Positions 21,669 through 33,575 of a stretch of DNA of 64,000 nucleotides are shown piece by piece. The number at the start of each line of letters is the position of its first letter. Within the stretch, counting starts at the first letter, position 1. The translations under genes were made by a program, and so were the position numbers. The stretch is from assembly GCF_000224145.3 (NCBI RefSeq), contig NC_020175.2:3176381-3240380 (forward strand), written 5' to 3'. The notes below the pieces were generated by a model. It searched no databases and was not told the DNA's origin. It saw only the letters and a program-made list of their open reading frames with translations. Source of the DNA: Ciona intestinalis. Its lineage: Eukaryota > Chordata > Ascidiacea > Phlebobranchia > Cionidae.

Positions 21669-24600
21669 TTATGCAAGACACGTTGAGGATTCTGGCCCAA
21701 AAAAATTCTGATTTAAATTCGGAACTGTCTGACTGTGGTTTTTATTCCAGCCTTGACGAATGAGTTTGCACATATGGCAATAACCATTTACTTCGTAATC
21801 AAACATGTCATCCTGTACAAGATCTTCAGGATTTTCGGGTTCCCTAATTTTGTAAACAGGGTAAAAACCTGGCTGCTTCCACCACCTGCAGTAGAGAGAT
21901 AGATTTACTGACTGGCGCCGTGGCACAGTTGGTTAGCACGCCTGTCTCTAACCCAAAGCATAAGGGTTGAAGGCTTGTCGCTGCTACCATTGTTGGTGTA
22001 TGTATCTTTGCGCAAGACACTTACACCTAACAGCAATTCCTTCAACCCAGTGGTCACTAATGGGTTGTCTAAATTGTCAGCCATACAATATTAAAAATTT
22101 AAAAACAAATTAAAACTACACATAAAGTTACATATGTGGTAACCCATAAGCTAGCAAAGTACATTATTTTGCCCCGATAAAGTTACACACACATACGTAC
22201 TGAAAATACTCCTTATAAGCAGTGTCATTGCTTTCGAGCATCCTCAAATGGTCAGCCAACCTTACAGGATCATTTCCAAAATCTGCTGCATGTATGTAGG
22301 AGCCAGGTGGAGCTATTCGCTCTGCAGTTTCTTTACTGGTGCCCCATACAACAGGTACAAGTCCAGCGTATAAACCGTTATACCAGAATTTTTCAGTGAG
22401 GTAGTCTTTACAATCAAGAGTGTTTTCAAAAGCAAAGTAAAACCTGAAAAATACAGTCATAAATATGAGTGTAAATTATATTTTCTTTATTTTTGCATGG
22501 CGAGAATAGAGTTATTATAACATGAGCACCCTATTTGATCACCTCATATAACATGCCGGATTTTAAGTTCTGTTTAATTTTGGAATGGCCGACAATTTGG
22601 ACAACACAAGCACCCGCAATAACAGCAGCATTTAGCACCAAACCCAGGGTATGTGAATGAATTAATGAATGTAAGTAAATTACTTTATCCTTGTGTAGCT
22701 GGAAAACGAAAGTCGTGACACTCCCACCCCTTGTACACGCCCCTGGCTACAACCCTACGTCACATGTACCCATGTACATTATTGATAAGCTGCTGGTAAT
22801 AAATGGGAAATGAAACCACATAATACAGCACATTTACATTAATTTTGCATATCCCTAATTTTCAAGGCTGGCATGGAGAAAAATTGCTATTGCATGACTT
22901 TTAATTTAAAATGTTTATTTTTCTCATCTTATTAAATTGATTGAATGAATGTAACTTACTTTATCTTCTCTTGGCCGGAAAACAACAGTCGTTATAACAC
23001 GGCCCAAGAGTGTTCTGTTTCATACACCTTGTGCCAACTTACGAGTTACCAAGCATGTTACTTTGTGGGTTATTTTGTTACTTTTTAACAGGAATCATGG
23101 ATATTATTTACCGGTTAGCGGTTACCATGTATGATACCTCTTACATATGTTATCTTACTTAAAAGTTCGCAGAAAATCAAAGAACTTAGTGTTGCTGAGT
23201 GGCAGTTCCTTGTCGCCACACTTCCCATACATCTCCACTGGGTATTTTCCTTCATTTTTGATCCTCTTAACGAACTCATGTCGTTCTCTAGCATGTTTTA
23301 CAATAGCACAGTCGCTGGCAACCCAAGCAGATCCAAGCTTTTTCACCTGCCACAAAACAACTTTAAAAATGAATTTAGAAAATATTTTAATTATATATCT
23401 CATTTTTAATACAACTTTGAAGATGAATTTTAAAATGTCGCGATTACATAAATTTCCATTGTTAAAAAGAAAAATTTTGATCATATTAATCACCCACAAA
23501 GTAAAAAACATGGTAACTTGTAAGGTAGCATGATGTGTATGAAACAGAACACTCGTGTTATAACAACTGTCGTTTTCCCACCAGGATAAAGATACATTTA
23601 ACTGAACTTTACTAAAACTTATCATCATTTTAGGTACTACATACAACCAGTGGTAAATCTATAGGTTTGGTGTTAGAACACCCCTCAAAAAGTTTATACA
23701 CATTTCCGTTACGTAGCGCTAAATGAAAAACGGCATGTGTCAAAGTTGTGTAAAACAACTTAAGCCAGCTTTCATGACATACTAATTTAAATAACGGAAA
23801 ATCTCACGACGGAAAAATGTTTTACAAAGAAAGTGTTAGCTAGTAAAAAGGGAACTGAAGACAAATTTAAAAGGTGTCCAGATTTATTGAATTAATAGAA
23901 CATACAATTTCAATTTTTGGCCCAAAATTTTAGCACATAATAAAAACCCGCCCTGAGCAATTTAACAACGGTCTATGGGAGTCCTAAGGATACGAATTTA
24001 TAATTCATTGAATGTTCTTAGTTTAATACTAAAAGGAACGAGAAAAAGGGAGAAAAGTTGTCCCATCTTTCCCTGCCTTGCTGTATATAGTTCTCCAGAA
24101 TGGCAGTTTTATATTGTAGACTTTACTTAACAAACACAAATATTTATTAAGCAGTAAAATCAGTATAAAAGGACTTGTAATAAAAGTCAACAAATTTCAA
24201 TCCAAGCTATCAGCCTTGGCAGCATTGGAAAAAAAAACATAAGAAAATATAAATACAAACAATATGTAACTGTACTGTTAGGGCAACTAACTAAATAAGT
24301 TACTGAAAATCCAACTAAGCGAAAACTTAAATTTCACCAGTATTAGCTATCATCACTAAAAAAACTTAAAGATATAAAAAAAAATTATACATATAACAGT
24401 ACTGTTAGGGCAACTGATTCAGTTAGTAAAAACTAATTTAAGCGAAAACTCATTAAGAGCAAATTTTGAGTAAAAAAAGTGTAAATAAAAACAGGCCTAC
24501 CCTTTTTTACCAAGTAGAACATCATGTATCGGTGGAACCCTACAGAAATGCGGAGAAATTTCTGTTTAGCTTTAAAATAGATCTAAAATAACTGTTTGTT

Positions 24601-27600
24601 TCATCAGCTATATCTAAGAAAAGATAAACTTTTTATTACGTTACCTTTAAAAGTTCTTGAAACATGTTTTCAAATTGTGCGTCATCTGTAACTCTTGGAA
24701 GTTCAGCAACAAATGAATCTTTGCCTCTGTGTTTACAAAACATATAAGTTTTGGTACTATATAATATCACTGGATCACTTATTTATGAACACATAAAGCA
24801 GAAAACAGAGTTTTATTGATAGATCAAGGCTCTTCGCTGCTACCATTGTGGTCACTTTTCTAAATTATCAGCCATACAATAAAAAAAAGCTAAAAAATAT
24901 TCACCAACAAAGTAACATGCTTGGTAACTCGTAAGTTGGCAAGAGGTGTATAAAACACTAGTGTTTAATGACTCGTTTCCAGTCACAGAGGGATAAAGCA
25001 AGTTACAGTAGTTCTAGGTAACCTACATTTATTGTCACTATGTTTGTAACTGCAGTTTAGATAACCCATAATTGAAACTGACCAATAGCATTAGGAATAT
25101 GATGAAAACTTAATTAGTAGTTTAAGTTTGCTCAATAGGAAGATTTTTGCAACTAAACTTATCTGAAAGGTCAAAATAAAATTGAATGAGGCATTTTCCA
25201 ACAATTAATGCAATTCAATACAGGGAATAGCCTATCTATTCAGTCAATTCAGACTAAGTACCAGCACCAAACCCATTCTCCATTGAACAACTTAAATAAG
25301 CACCACTTCTCACAGGCACAAGTGCAGGTTTACCGTCTATATGGCAATTCTGATGGCATAGTACTTAATGCGCTAATAAAAAATGTTTCTCCTCAAAAAA
25401 AAAAAACTTTTTTTTAAGGCGAAATCTAATAAAATAGTAATGAAATAATTTTGTTTCGCCCTGTTATAATTGGATATATCTTCACCTCTATTCTCTATTC
25501 TTTGTGGGTGAGGTCCTTGTCTAGGACCTTGGACTCGGGCCAGATTTGGCCCAAAATATATTTGTACCTACTTATTTACCTTCCTACTCTGTGGAGATAC
25601 CAGTCCAGTGCTGTGTGCGGAATCATGGCAGAAATTATGTCAGAATCGGAACGAAAATGCATCGTGACGTTGAAGAAATTGTTGTGTTCAGTTAAAGCCT
25701 TGTGCCAGTAATGTCTTACAGTAGACGGACTCTCATGGCACCACCATGCAAACACTTGGTGGGGCTTTCTGTAAATGAAAAATGGGTTTCAACTTTTATT
25801 CACAATTTTTGTAACTAGTGGCACAGCCAGGGGGTTGAGGGCAAACCCCATTTTAAAAAAATATTTTTTTTGTAAATTTTTTTTTTTTTCCTTACTGCAT
25901 CACTTTTTGTTACATTTTAAACAATACGACTTGTGAAACTTTAATTTTTTAATTTATAAATTGTTTCATAGGCAAAATCTGATTCAGCTGTAAAATTATA
26001 TATTATGAAACAATTTACTATGAAACAATCTATTTACAAATACAAAAGCCTGCCTTTTATTAGATTCATACAGAGAAAGTCACGCCTTACCTTTTAGTTG
26101 GATCTGGTTTATTTTTAGCATCAGTTCCTTTCATGTAAAATATGACGGCGTCACTTTCATCCAACCTGTTATGGTCAGTTGTTAGTTCACATCCACCTCC
26201 ACAAGCCTTCGTTGCAGGAAGATGCCAGTTTCGCTTGTGATATGTGGACACCCAATCCAGAATAATAGGTTTTTTCAAGCCTAAGAAAAAAATGTGTGCC
26301 ACTATTTAAATATTGTAGAAAACTGCAAAAAATGACTCAAGCCACTAACCATTCAGCGTAAAGTTTTAATAAAGTTATTAAATAAGAGTGATCTCTAATT
26401 TGTGTTTTGCAAGAATATGAGTAAATTATTAGAATCATAATTTTGTACTATAAACAAATTACAAACCAAATTGTGACCGTAAAATCAAGACTGGCCCAAT
26501 AAAATTTTATAGTTTAGTAATTTTTTGAACCAAAACTAAACATGCAATAATTTAAATTCAGTGTGTGCAAAAGTACGTTCATTCACTTAAAAAGCAAGAC
26601 GGCATACCAAGCAAATTAAATAAACAAACCATGCTATTAAGTTAATTATACTAGATCATATTAACCCAACTGAATCAATATTAATTAAATATTGTGTTAT
26701 TGTGTATGTTATGGGTTAGTTTGAAACTTATAAATAAATCAATAGCCCAGGTTATTTTATTAGTACTGTTACTTTTAGTATGTTTTCTAAATGTAAAACT
26801 ATATATTCTAAGAATAAAAATAGAAATATTAAATGCTTGAAAAAGATTAATGCATAACCAGGCAAGCTAGTTCAATTGAAGCTATTGAGTATAGGGAACA
26901 CCCAGACAGGCTAATAGGCCAATTTTTTGCCCTTTTTGCCCAACTTTGGGAAGCGGCAGGGTTCAAAACAAAATCTGGGGAAGTTTTAGCCATAGCACCC
27001 TGGGTGTTGGGGTAATGGGTCAATCCTAGCCTAAATCCTAGGACCCATGGAGTGCCACGCTAGCGGAATCTCACCCTGATAGAATAGTATCAGTCAGGGG
27101 CGTATCTAGGAATTTAAAAAGGGGGGTCCGCAAGTTTTTGCCTAGAAAATAGGTGCGTATAAAACAAAACGTGTTCAATAAAAACGTACCTTGACCGACA
27201 TTCTATTCTATTTTTTCTAGAATTGACCGACATAAATAATAATGCACATAATAGAATTGCGTAAGAATAATAGAAACGCGTCAGAAAGGGGGATTCAGAC
27301 CCCCTTAACCCCATACCCCCCTCTTGTATACACCCCTGGTATCAGTATCACCCACTTGGATCTTGTGTAGTACTTTGCTGAGTTGGTGGGGCAGTATTGG
27401 TTGTTGTTGTTGTTGTTGTTGCTGTTGTTGTTGTGGTTGTTGTAGACATTGTTGTTGTTTTTAAGGCCATATCTTCTGTCTTCACATTTTTAACATCTTC
27501 AGGTTTCGGATATGGATAAATTTCAATATGAGATCCAGAATTCATTGCGACAGACCCATTGGACATTGACAGGATGTTGGCTGATGGATTTGAAATGAAT

Positions 27601-29186
27601 TCATTTTGTTTAATTAAAGCTTTAATTTGTAGATTTTAAATGAAATTTATGGTTATACTATCTCAATCATCAATCTCATAGGGGTAATGGGTAATACCAG
27701 AAAATAGTTTTGTTAAGATGTATTATTGACATATATAGCGTAAAACTCCAAAATTAAATTCCCATATTCTTTTTTGTTAGTCTACATGAATATTACTGGA
27801 TATATTAAATGCTAATGCCGTCTACACAAATTTAATAAAATTTGTCAGTAGTAACTATGAGTAAAAAATAATACAAAGTGAAAATAATACGTTATTAATA
27901 GTTTTTAGTTTAAATTCACCAACTGACTGTAACCACATAAAACCGTAGGCTTTTATCTAAATATTTGTAGCAGAGGGTAAAAACCTAAAATACATGCCAA
28001 ACATATTCTCTTTAACATAGGGGTAAACATTTGACAAGCGCTGTGGCCATAGGCGACTAACTTTTAAAATGTCAAGGTACCCATAATTTTTAAAGAATAG
28101 AAGTTTACGCCGACAAAAGCATGATTTTTTTGGCTTGTCACAATATCAGTTTTTATTTGGGAAATACCGTACTGATCGTTACACTATCACCCCCTATAAT
28201 GTTTGTTTTAAGACATGTTCGTAAGATAGGCTATTCAATTGATTATACGTTTAATCTGGGTACTTACTACTTATGGGTGCGCTAATTTATTTTCAGGGTA
28301 TACTATATACGTATTCCTTGCATATTAATATACCAATGTTAGGCGGCTATGGCTTGTGGCACAGTTGTTAGCGCGCCTGCCTCTAACTATAACCCAGAGG
28401 TTACAGTTCAGGGGTCATTGCTGCTACTATTGTGGTGTATGCGTCCTTTGTCAAGACAGAAAAAAGTAATAGCTTCAACCCAATGTACCCTTTCGAGCTT
28501 TTTAAGTTGTAAGCCATACATTGCATCAAAGAATGAAAAAATCTAAAGCTGCATACTTTGTAACTCAGAAGCTAGTTATGTTTATCCCCATGTTGACAGT
28601 TGTACTCTCAAATATTTACCAAAATAACAAAGCTATTGGCATACTTTGTGAATTTAGAATCATTTCTGTCTTCTTGCATACAGAAAATAAAAGAAAATTT
28701 AAGCGGTCCCTTTAATTAGTGCATGTCAACTATGTCCACAGACAATATTCAGTTCACTATGTCCGCTACGTCGACTATGATCGCTATCTCCACTATGTCC
28801 ACTGTGTCTACTATGTCTACTATGTCCACTATGTAGTGAATATTGTGGACATAGCAGACATAGCGGTCATGCACTAATTAAAGGGTCCACTCCCAATTTA
28901 AGTGGCAACAAATACAAACAACAAACAAACAATGGATGACATATGTGAGAAAAACACAATCAATGTACAATAATTGCACAAGACATGCAAATATGAAATT
29001 CAAGCGCAAAACACAAGTCTCACCTGCCCTGCTTTTCCAGATCGCTTTGATATTAGTCTTTGTTGCCTCATAATAATGAGATTGCAAGCAAAACAGGATA
29101 AAAACCATTGCTAAACTTAGAAGGCTGACACCCCTACATATTCGACTTCGCATTTTTTCAACCAGGAAAGCACTGATGTAACTCAT
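21669..29186 (-). CDS. Golgi alpha-1,3-fucosyltransferase (GT10), 8 exons
   Basis: Exons, 5' to 3' on the minus strand: 29024-29186, 27356-27580, 26091-26280, 25580-25768, 24645-24726, 23159-23346, 22201-22443, 21669-21885. The frame closes to 498 residues. The protein is type II: a short basic cytoplasmic tail, one membrane helix (GVSLLSLAMVFILFCLQ, about residues 19-35), then a stem with a run of Thr coded by ACA/ACC repeats. Catalytic-domain marks are HESPSTVRHY with FRSDSD, and the GDP-fucose motif FYFAFENTLDCKDYLTEK (about 347-364) followed by FWYNGL and LVPVVWG. The family adds fucose to GlcNAc of N-glycans or Lewis-type antennae; I cannot tell core from antennal specificity. The extra Cys-containing C-terminal part (EVNGYCHMCKL) recalls core-type enzymes. 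I chose the first ATG after an upstream stop; a second in-frame ATG lies 11 codons later. Confidence 0.92.
21914..22160 (+). mobile_element. SINE copy, nearly full length
   Basis: Begins with the tRNA-like head (GGCGCCGTGGCACAGTTGG, GGTTAGCACGCC) in the last fucosyltransferase intron and runs to GTGGTAACCCATAAGC; the tail is cut. Confidence 0.8.
22652..22716 (-). mobile_element. SINE tail fragment
   Basis: About 65 bp of SINE tail (GAATGTAAGTAAATTACTTT .. GAAAGTCGTGAC) in a fucosyltransferase intron. Confidence 0.55.
22936..23070 (-). mobile_element. SINE fragment (tail half)
   Basis: Tail half with GAATGTAACTTACTTTATC and ACGAGTTACCAAGCATG; the head is missing. Confidence 0.7.
23489..23598 (+). 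mobile_element. SINE tail fragment
   Basis: Tail half (ATCACCCACAAAGTA .. ACCAGGATAAAG) in the intron upstream of exon 6. Confidence 0.65.
23925..24089 (+). mobile_element. MITE copy, left end lost
   Basis: MITE core from TTAGCACATAAT to GTCCCATCTTTCCCTGCC, degenerate and without the left terminal repeat. Confidence 0.65.
24820..25007 (+). mobile_element. SINE copy, head truncated
   Basis: Runs from the B box (GATCAAGGCTCTTCGC) to GGGATAAAGCAAGTTAC with internal deletions. Confidence 0.7.
25814..25860 (+). mobile_element. hAT-like MITE left-end fragment
   Basis: TAGTGGCACAGCCAGGGGG matches the left end of the element at 2781-2926; no matching right end was found. Confidence 0.45.
27087..27346. 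mobile_element. Short hAT-like element with perfect 8-bp target duplication
   Basis: The body (27095-27338, 244 bp) starts CAGGGGCGTATCTAGGA and ends TCTTGTATACACCCCTG. Identical GTATCAGT octamers flank it at 27087-27094 and 27339-27346. It lies 17 nt inside the intron after the donor of fucosyltransferase exon 2 on the minus strand. Confidence 0.8.
28348..28580 (+). mobile_element. SINE copy, old
   Basis: Head GGCACAGTTGTTAGCGCGCC and body are recognisable; the tail is truncated after GTAACTCAGAAGCTAG. Lies in fucosyltransferase intron 1. Confidence 0.7.
28696..28902. mobile_element. Palindromic MITE with a CTATGTCCA minisatellite core
   Basis: Arms GGTCCCTTTAATTAGTGCAT and ATGCACTAATTAAAGGGTCC are inverted, and the match extends inward through TATGTCCAC and AATATTCA. 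The loop holds about eight CTATGTCYA units. AATTTAAG flanks it at 28696-28703 and 28895-28902, an 8-bp target duplication. Confidence 0.75.
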
Positions 29187-29261
29187 TAAACTGCCCACAC
29201 CAAAATTAACATCAAGTAATCCTTAGATCCACGATTCCTGTTAAAATAAAGTTACGAAATT

Positions 29262-29388
29262 ACCACAAAGTAACATACTTGGTAACTCATAACTCATAAG
29301 CTGGCACAAGGTGTATGAAACAGAACACCTGTGGGCCGTGTTATAACGACCGTCGTTTTCCGCCCACCAGAGGATATAGTAAGTTGCA
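29262..29388 (+). mobile_element. SINE fragment (tail half)
   Basis: Tail half with AAGCTGGCACAAGGTGTATG and ATAACGACCGTCGTTTTCC, about 75 bp upstream of the fucosyltransferase start. Confidence 0.7.
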
Positions 29389-30282
29389 TTCTTTTATTCC
29401 TTCATAATTTGATACTAGTAAAATCCTTTTCTTATGTTATTGGACCTCTAAAAAAACCGTAATAACCAACACAAAAATCGTAACAATCTTCTAATACCTA
29501 TTTATCTTAAACAGTAAAACCACCAACCACTAACTATTAAGCATTGACTATCAAATACAATCCCCTAATACTCTAATACCTTCCAGTTTCCACCAGCCTA
29601 ATCTTAAAAGTACCGATTCTTTGCCAGTGCCAGCAGTGCCTGGAACTTTTACAACTTAAGAATTCTAAATCCACACTACAAGGATTCTTAACCAAAGGTA
29701 CTGTTTACGGTCCGCAAAATATAAATAAACCAATATTGTTTTAATCTCTGGAAAAACTGCCCACCTTCCTGCGTCGAGGTATCAAACATGAGTTTTTAAT
29801 AAGAATACACTTTATTAACTATTGCGTTAGGTGTATCGAATGACACATCGGGTTGTCAAAATATGAGTATTTAATGGGGTTACACTTTACTAACTGTAAC
29901 AGGCATGTTGCGTGTACCAAACGACGCGCTCATGACGTTCTTAGACAACCCACGACTTTAAAAACTCAATACAAGCGAAGCGAATACGTAGCAACTTCAA
30001 CTTAAAAGGGAAATTCCCACAGAAACAATTTGACCCACGTAGTCGTCACGGGACTGGGTACCGCATCTCTGCTAACTTTGGGTAGCTCAATTGTTTGTTT
30101 TTTAATATTTTTTCAAAAGAAGAAAACTCGACGGCTATAAAACTGTTAATTATATATAGTAACCCTTTACAACTATTCAGACGAGTAGACAAATCGCCAG
30201 CTGGCCCTCCATTTGGTCATTTTTTAAATTTATACACGTCACCAGGAGTCGCTCTAAAGCAATGTTTGTGGAAATGCTCGAG

Positions 30283-30533
30283 TGGCGGGGCAGTAACAGT
30301 CATTATAACACATGTGTTTTGTTTCATACACCTCGTGCCCCTTTGTGGGTTACTATTTTGTTGTTGGTTTTTTAATTATTCTGTTTTATTGTATTGGTGA
30401 CAATTTAAGCTGAAATAATTGCCGTTTAGTGTTTGCCCAGAGACACATTCACCCACAATGGCAGCACCAACAAGCCTTGAACAGGTAACCTCTGGACTAG
30501 AGACAGATGCGCTAGCCACTGTACCACGGCGCT
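30283..30533 (-). mobile_element. SINE copy, nearly full length
   Basis: Minus-strand SINE ending in the head GCGCTAGCCACTGTACCACG; the tail end is degenerate. Confidence 0.75.
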
Positions 30534-32289
30534 AATAAAGTATGATTTTTACCCCAATGTTTTTTATTTGGAATTTTGGCTTCCGGAAGTGCTAGAAAAA
30601 GATTATTTATTCGGTAAAAGTGAAAACAATAAGATTGCATAAATGGCACTGTCATACGTTAGTTCCTTTACTAAATACTATCTTGCACGACTAGAGCTGC
30701 ATTTTACAAATTCTTTTTTAAACAGACATCATCCGATCACGCGTGGTCCCATACATGAGCGATTAAACTTTACGAGCATGTACGGGCCGGGTCCTTTTGG
30801 ACCAAGCCCATAGCCCACCCCTCTGCTTCTACGTCAAAGCAAACAGTGATATTACCGGTAATTAACACGTGTTTAACTTACAAAGACGCGGGTCGTTGGC
30901 TGGAGGGGAGACTTTTATACGAACAAGCTGTATGTCCATATTCACTACTTGTTAACTCTCAAAACTCTCCGCTGAGAAAGAGAGTGTATGAATGAAAATT
31001 ATTGTCGCTCATTTATCCCGCGTTGCAACATGAGAATTTACAGCTGTCTTTATTTCGGTAGGGCTTTTATAAAATAGTTTCTACATTTGCACTACGCAAG
31101 ATTCCACACTTATGCTTGATTTGTATACGAGTTGCCTCACTTCTACCGTTTTGGGTGATGGTGTTTATTTGATTGTTCTGTTAGTTATTACATATCTCTT
31201 ACACCTCAAACCCGGGCCATTCCAGATGTGCAAGGTTGCAAAAATCTGCCGTAAATACAACGAAGTCTCAGGCTAATGAACGATAAATATTCGCTGTGTT
31301 TACCTCTATCCAGTTTAGTAGTTGAACTGATTTAGAGTCTGCAGTTGCTGGTTCGCTCTGCTACAGAGGCGTGCTTTGTAAATGGGCGAACCGTGGGCAG
31401 CGGAATTTTTACCACCGGCCAAAGTCTTTCGTCTGTACTGTGCGCGGTATGCAACCTTTCAATAGATATTTTAGCTTTAACGAGTTTATAAATTTGAATT
31501 TGCTTTTAGTATCCAGAATTTTACCGCATTTAAATTCAAGCACACGTAAAAAAACAACAATAACAACAAAAGCGAAAATTATGTTGTTTCAATTAGTTAC
31601 ACATGTGTATTTGAGAAACCTAAACGCATAGTAAATTAAATGGTGCCATCAACCGCTCAAGGTCGATTGTAAGAGTCATAAAAAAGAGGAGCATAAAAAT
31701 CTGCAACCGAGAGCAAAAAGCAAAATGATGTGTGCCATGAGCACTTACATTTGAGCGTCTCGTCAACACGGAATTTACCCCTGCGGCATGGATGGCGGTA
31801 AACGAAAAGTCAATGTCCCCGTGAAATGTAAAAAATGCGTAGTTGTTGACGGAATACCTGACAGTTATAAACTATGGGTCGTTGATATCTAAATCACAAA
31901 ATCATACGCTGTGGCGTTTGCGACTTTGGCCTTAATGCACACTGGGACGTTAAACCCTATATAAAATAGCAACAGTTAAAAGCACCTTCAACTGTAAGTT
32001 TCGGTAAACAAGTAGAACTTTTACGTTAACGAGGATTTATGACACTGGGGTTTACAATAAAGCTTATTTTAAAATGTGCAACGTTTTCTTCCGAGCAAAT
32101 GTATTTACGAGTAATAATATATTGTAAATTTGATTGTAGTTACTGTTAGTATAGTAACAATCTCTTTGAGGATATTTTGGATAAAGCTTAAAACAACTAT
32201 TAGATTTAAAAGAGAGTTTAAATTTATTTGGTTTATTTATTTTTTTTACTTTTTTTCATACTTCGCCAATGCTACTTTTTATAAATAGT

Positions 32290-32485
32290 TGTAGTCGGGT
32301 GGGGAAAGACGGGACACATTTTTATTCTAGTACCGTCCAAATTGCTAGTAAAACAGAGAATATTTTAAAATTATAAGGTCTTTTCTTCACGACTACCATA
32401 TACTGTTGTTAATTGTTTAAAACACCACCAGGATATTTAGAAATTATGTTTTAAACGTGTTCCGTTTTCCACTAATGTGCTGTAT
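32290..32485 (-). mobile_element. TIR MITE copy, degenerate
   Basis: GTCGGGTGGGGAAAGACGGG at the left end and a worn right end, directly abutting a second copy in opposite orientation. Confidence 0.7.
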
Positions 32486-32683
32486 AGTACTGTGGGGTAA
32501 GATGGGACACCATTACCACATAATATCCAAAAATCCTGATCGTATTTTAAACAATTAACAACGGTCTATGAAAGTCGTGAGGATACGGTTTTTAAAATCT
32601 TCGAATGTTCTTTGTTTACTATACCAAATGCGACGAGAAAATAGCACAATAAGGTGTCCTATCTTCCCCTACCCTGCTATATA
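32483..32683 (+). mobile_element. TIR MITE copy
   Basis: TATAGTACTGTGGGGTAAGA left end and CCCCTACCCTGCTATA right end, sharing its first TATA with the neighbouring copy. Confidence 0.8.
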
Positions 32684-33235
32684 CTTTATATTACCATTTA
32701 AGCCTTAAAACTAAACCCCTAACCTAAATAGTATAGTAAAAACAAGTAGGGGCTACGCATGATGTTTAATTTGCATGATTTATTAGAGTGACATTTATGT
32801 CTGCCTAAACTGCAAAACTGCACTTACACACGCGATATGTGTATATTGATTTACGGTCATGTCAAAAATATGATTTAAATGTCTACAGCCACATTTCAAT
32901 AGCCACATTTCAATATTTGGTTTAGCACCTTGTAGGGACGGGCATTTATAGACCTTTATGGACCCAATCGCGGTTGCGGTTGGCGCTGTGTCACCGACCT
33001 TCAAGTCCGTCAGCAAGTACTCGAAAACAATGGCGGTAAAAGTGTTTTTCCATGGCAATACAAAGGAATACTACGGGCCATTGTGCATTTACAACCCGAT
33101 GCTGCACGCACCAAAATGGCGGCTTTTACCCACAATTCATTTAGCCATAATTTAATGTTCAAAACAGAATATATCACTGGGTAAAACAGAAATGTTTCTA
33201 TTTTTTCACACTGTATATATATACGTATAAATGGT

Positions 33236-33345
33236 GAGTGTCATTTATTTATCCTCTCGTAGCGGGGCATTACAAGTTGTAATACAAGTGTACTTACATA
33301 TATATATCTCGTAACGCTTATCAAGTCTTTAGGTTTGTGGGGAAC
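33236..33345 (-). mobile_element. Worn SINE tail fragment
   Basis: TTTATTTATCCTCTCGTAGC and a GTAACGCTTATC remnant; strongly diverged. Confidence 0.4.
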
Positions 33346-33575
33346 TTTGGTGAATAATTTCTAAAACAAAAGACCGTTAAGTTGTTACGCAACATGCGGC
33401 GCTTAGCATTTGTTTACTTATATAATCACGTCTTCAGCGCATGTTTTACAGGTCTGACGGCGCTATAACGACGTTAATATATAAGTACCACCGACACAAA
33501 TAACCGGCGCAGAAGCATAAGCACCCACGCTAGTCAAGGGAAGTTTTCTGCGTTGCGAATTGAGACTAAAAGAAA

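Larger units (their letters stand above)
29187..33575. other. 4.4-kb divergent spacer between fucosyltransferase and SLC34
   Basis: Must contain both promoters. Repeats seen are SINEs at 29262-29388 and 30283-30533, MITEs at 32290-32485 and 32483-32683, and a worn SINE tail at 33236-33345. Two related ~85-bp segments (GAGTTTTTAATAA.. at 29790 and GAGTATTTAATGG.. at 29863) form a loose direct repeat. Short ORFs such as 32958-33155 match nothing I recognise. Confidence 0.5.

Noticed and set aside
32958-33155. 65-residue ORF upstream of SLC34
   Set aside because: No family recognised and an equally long ORF exists on the other strand at the same place.
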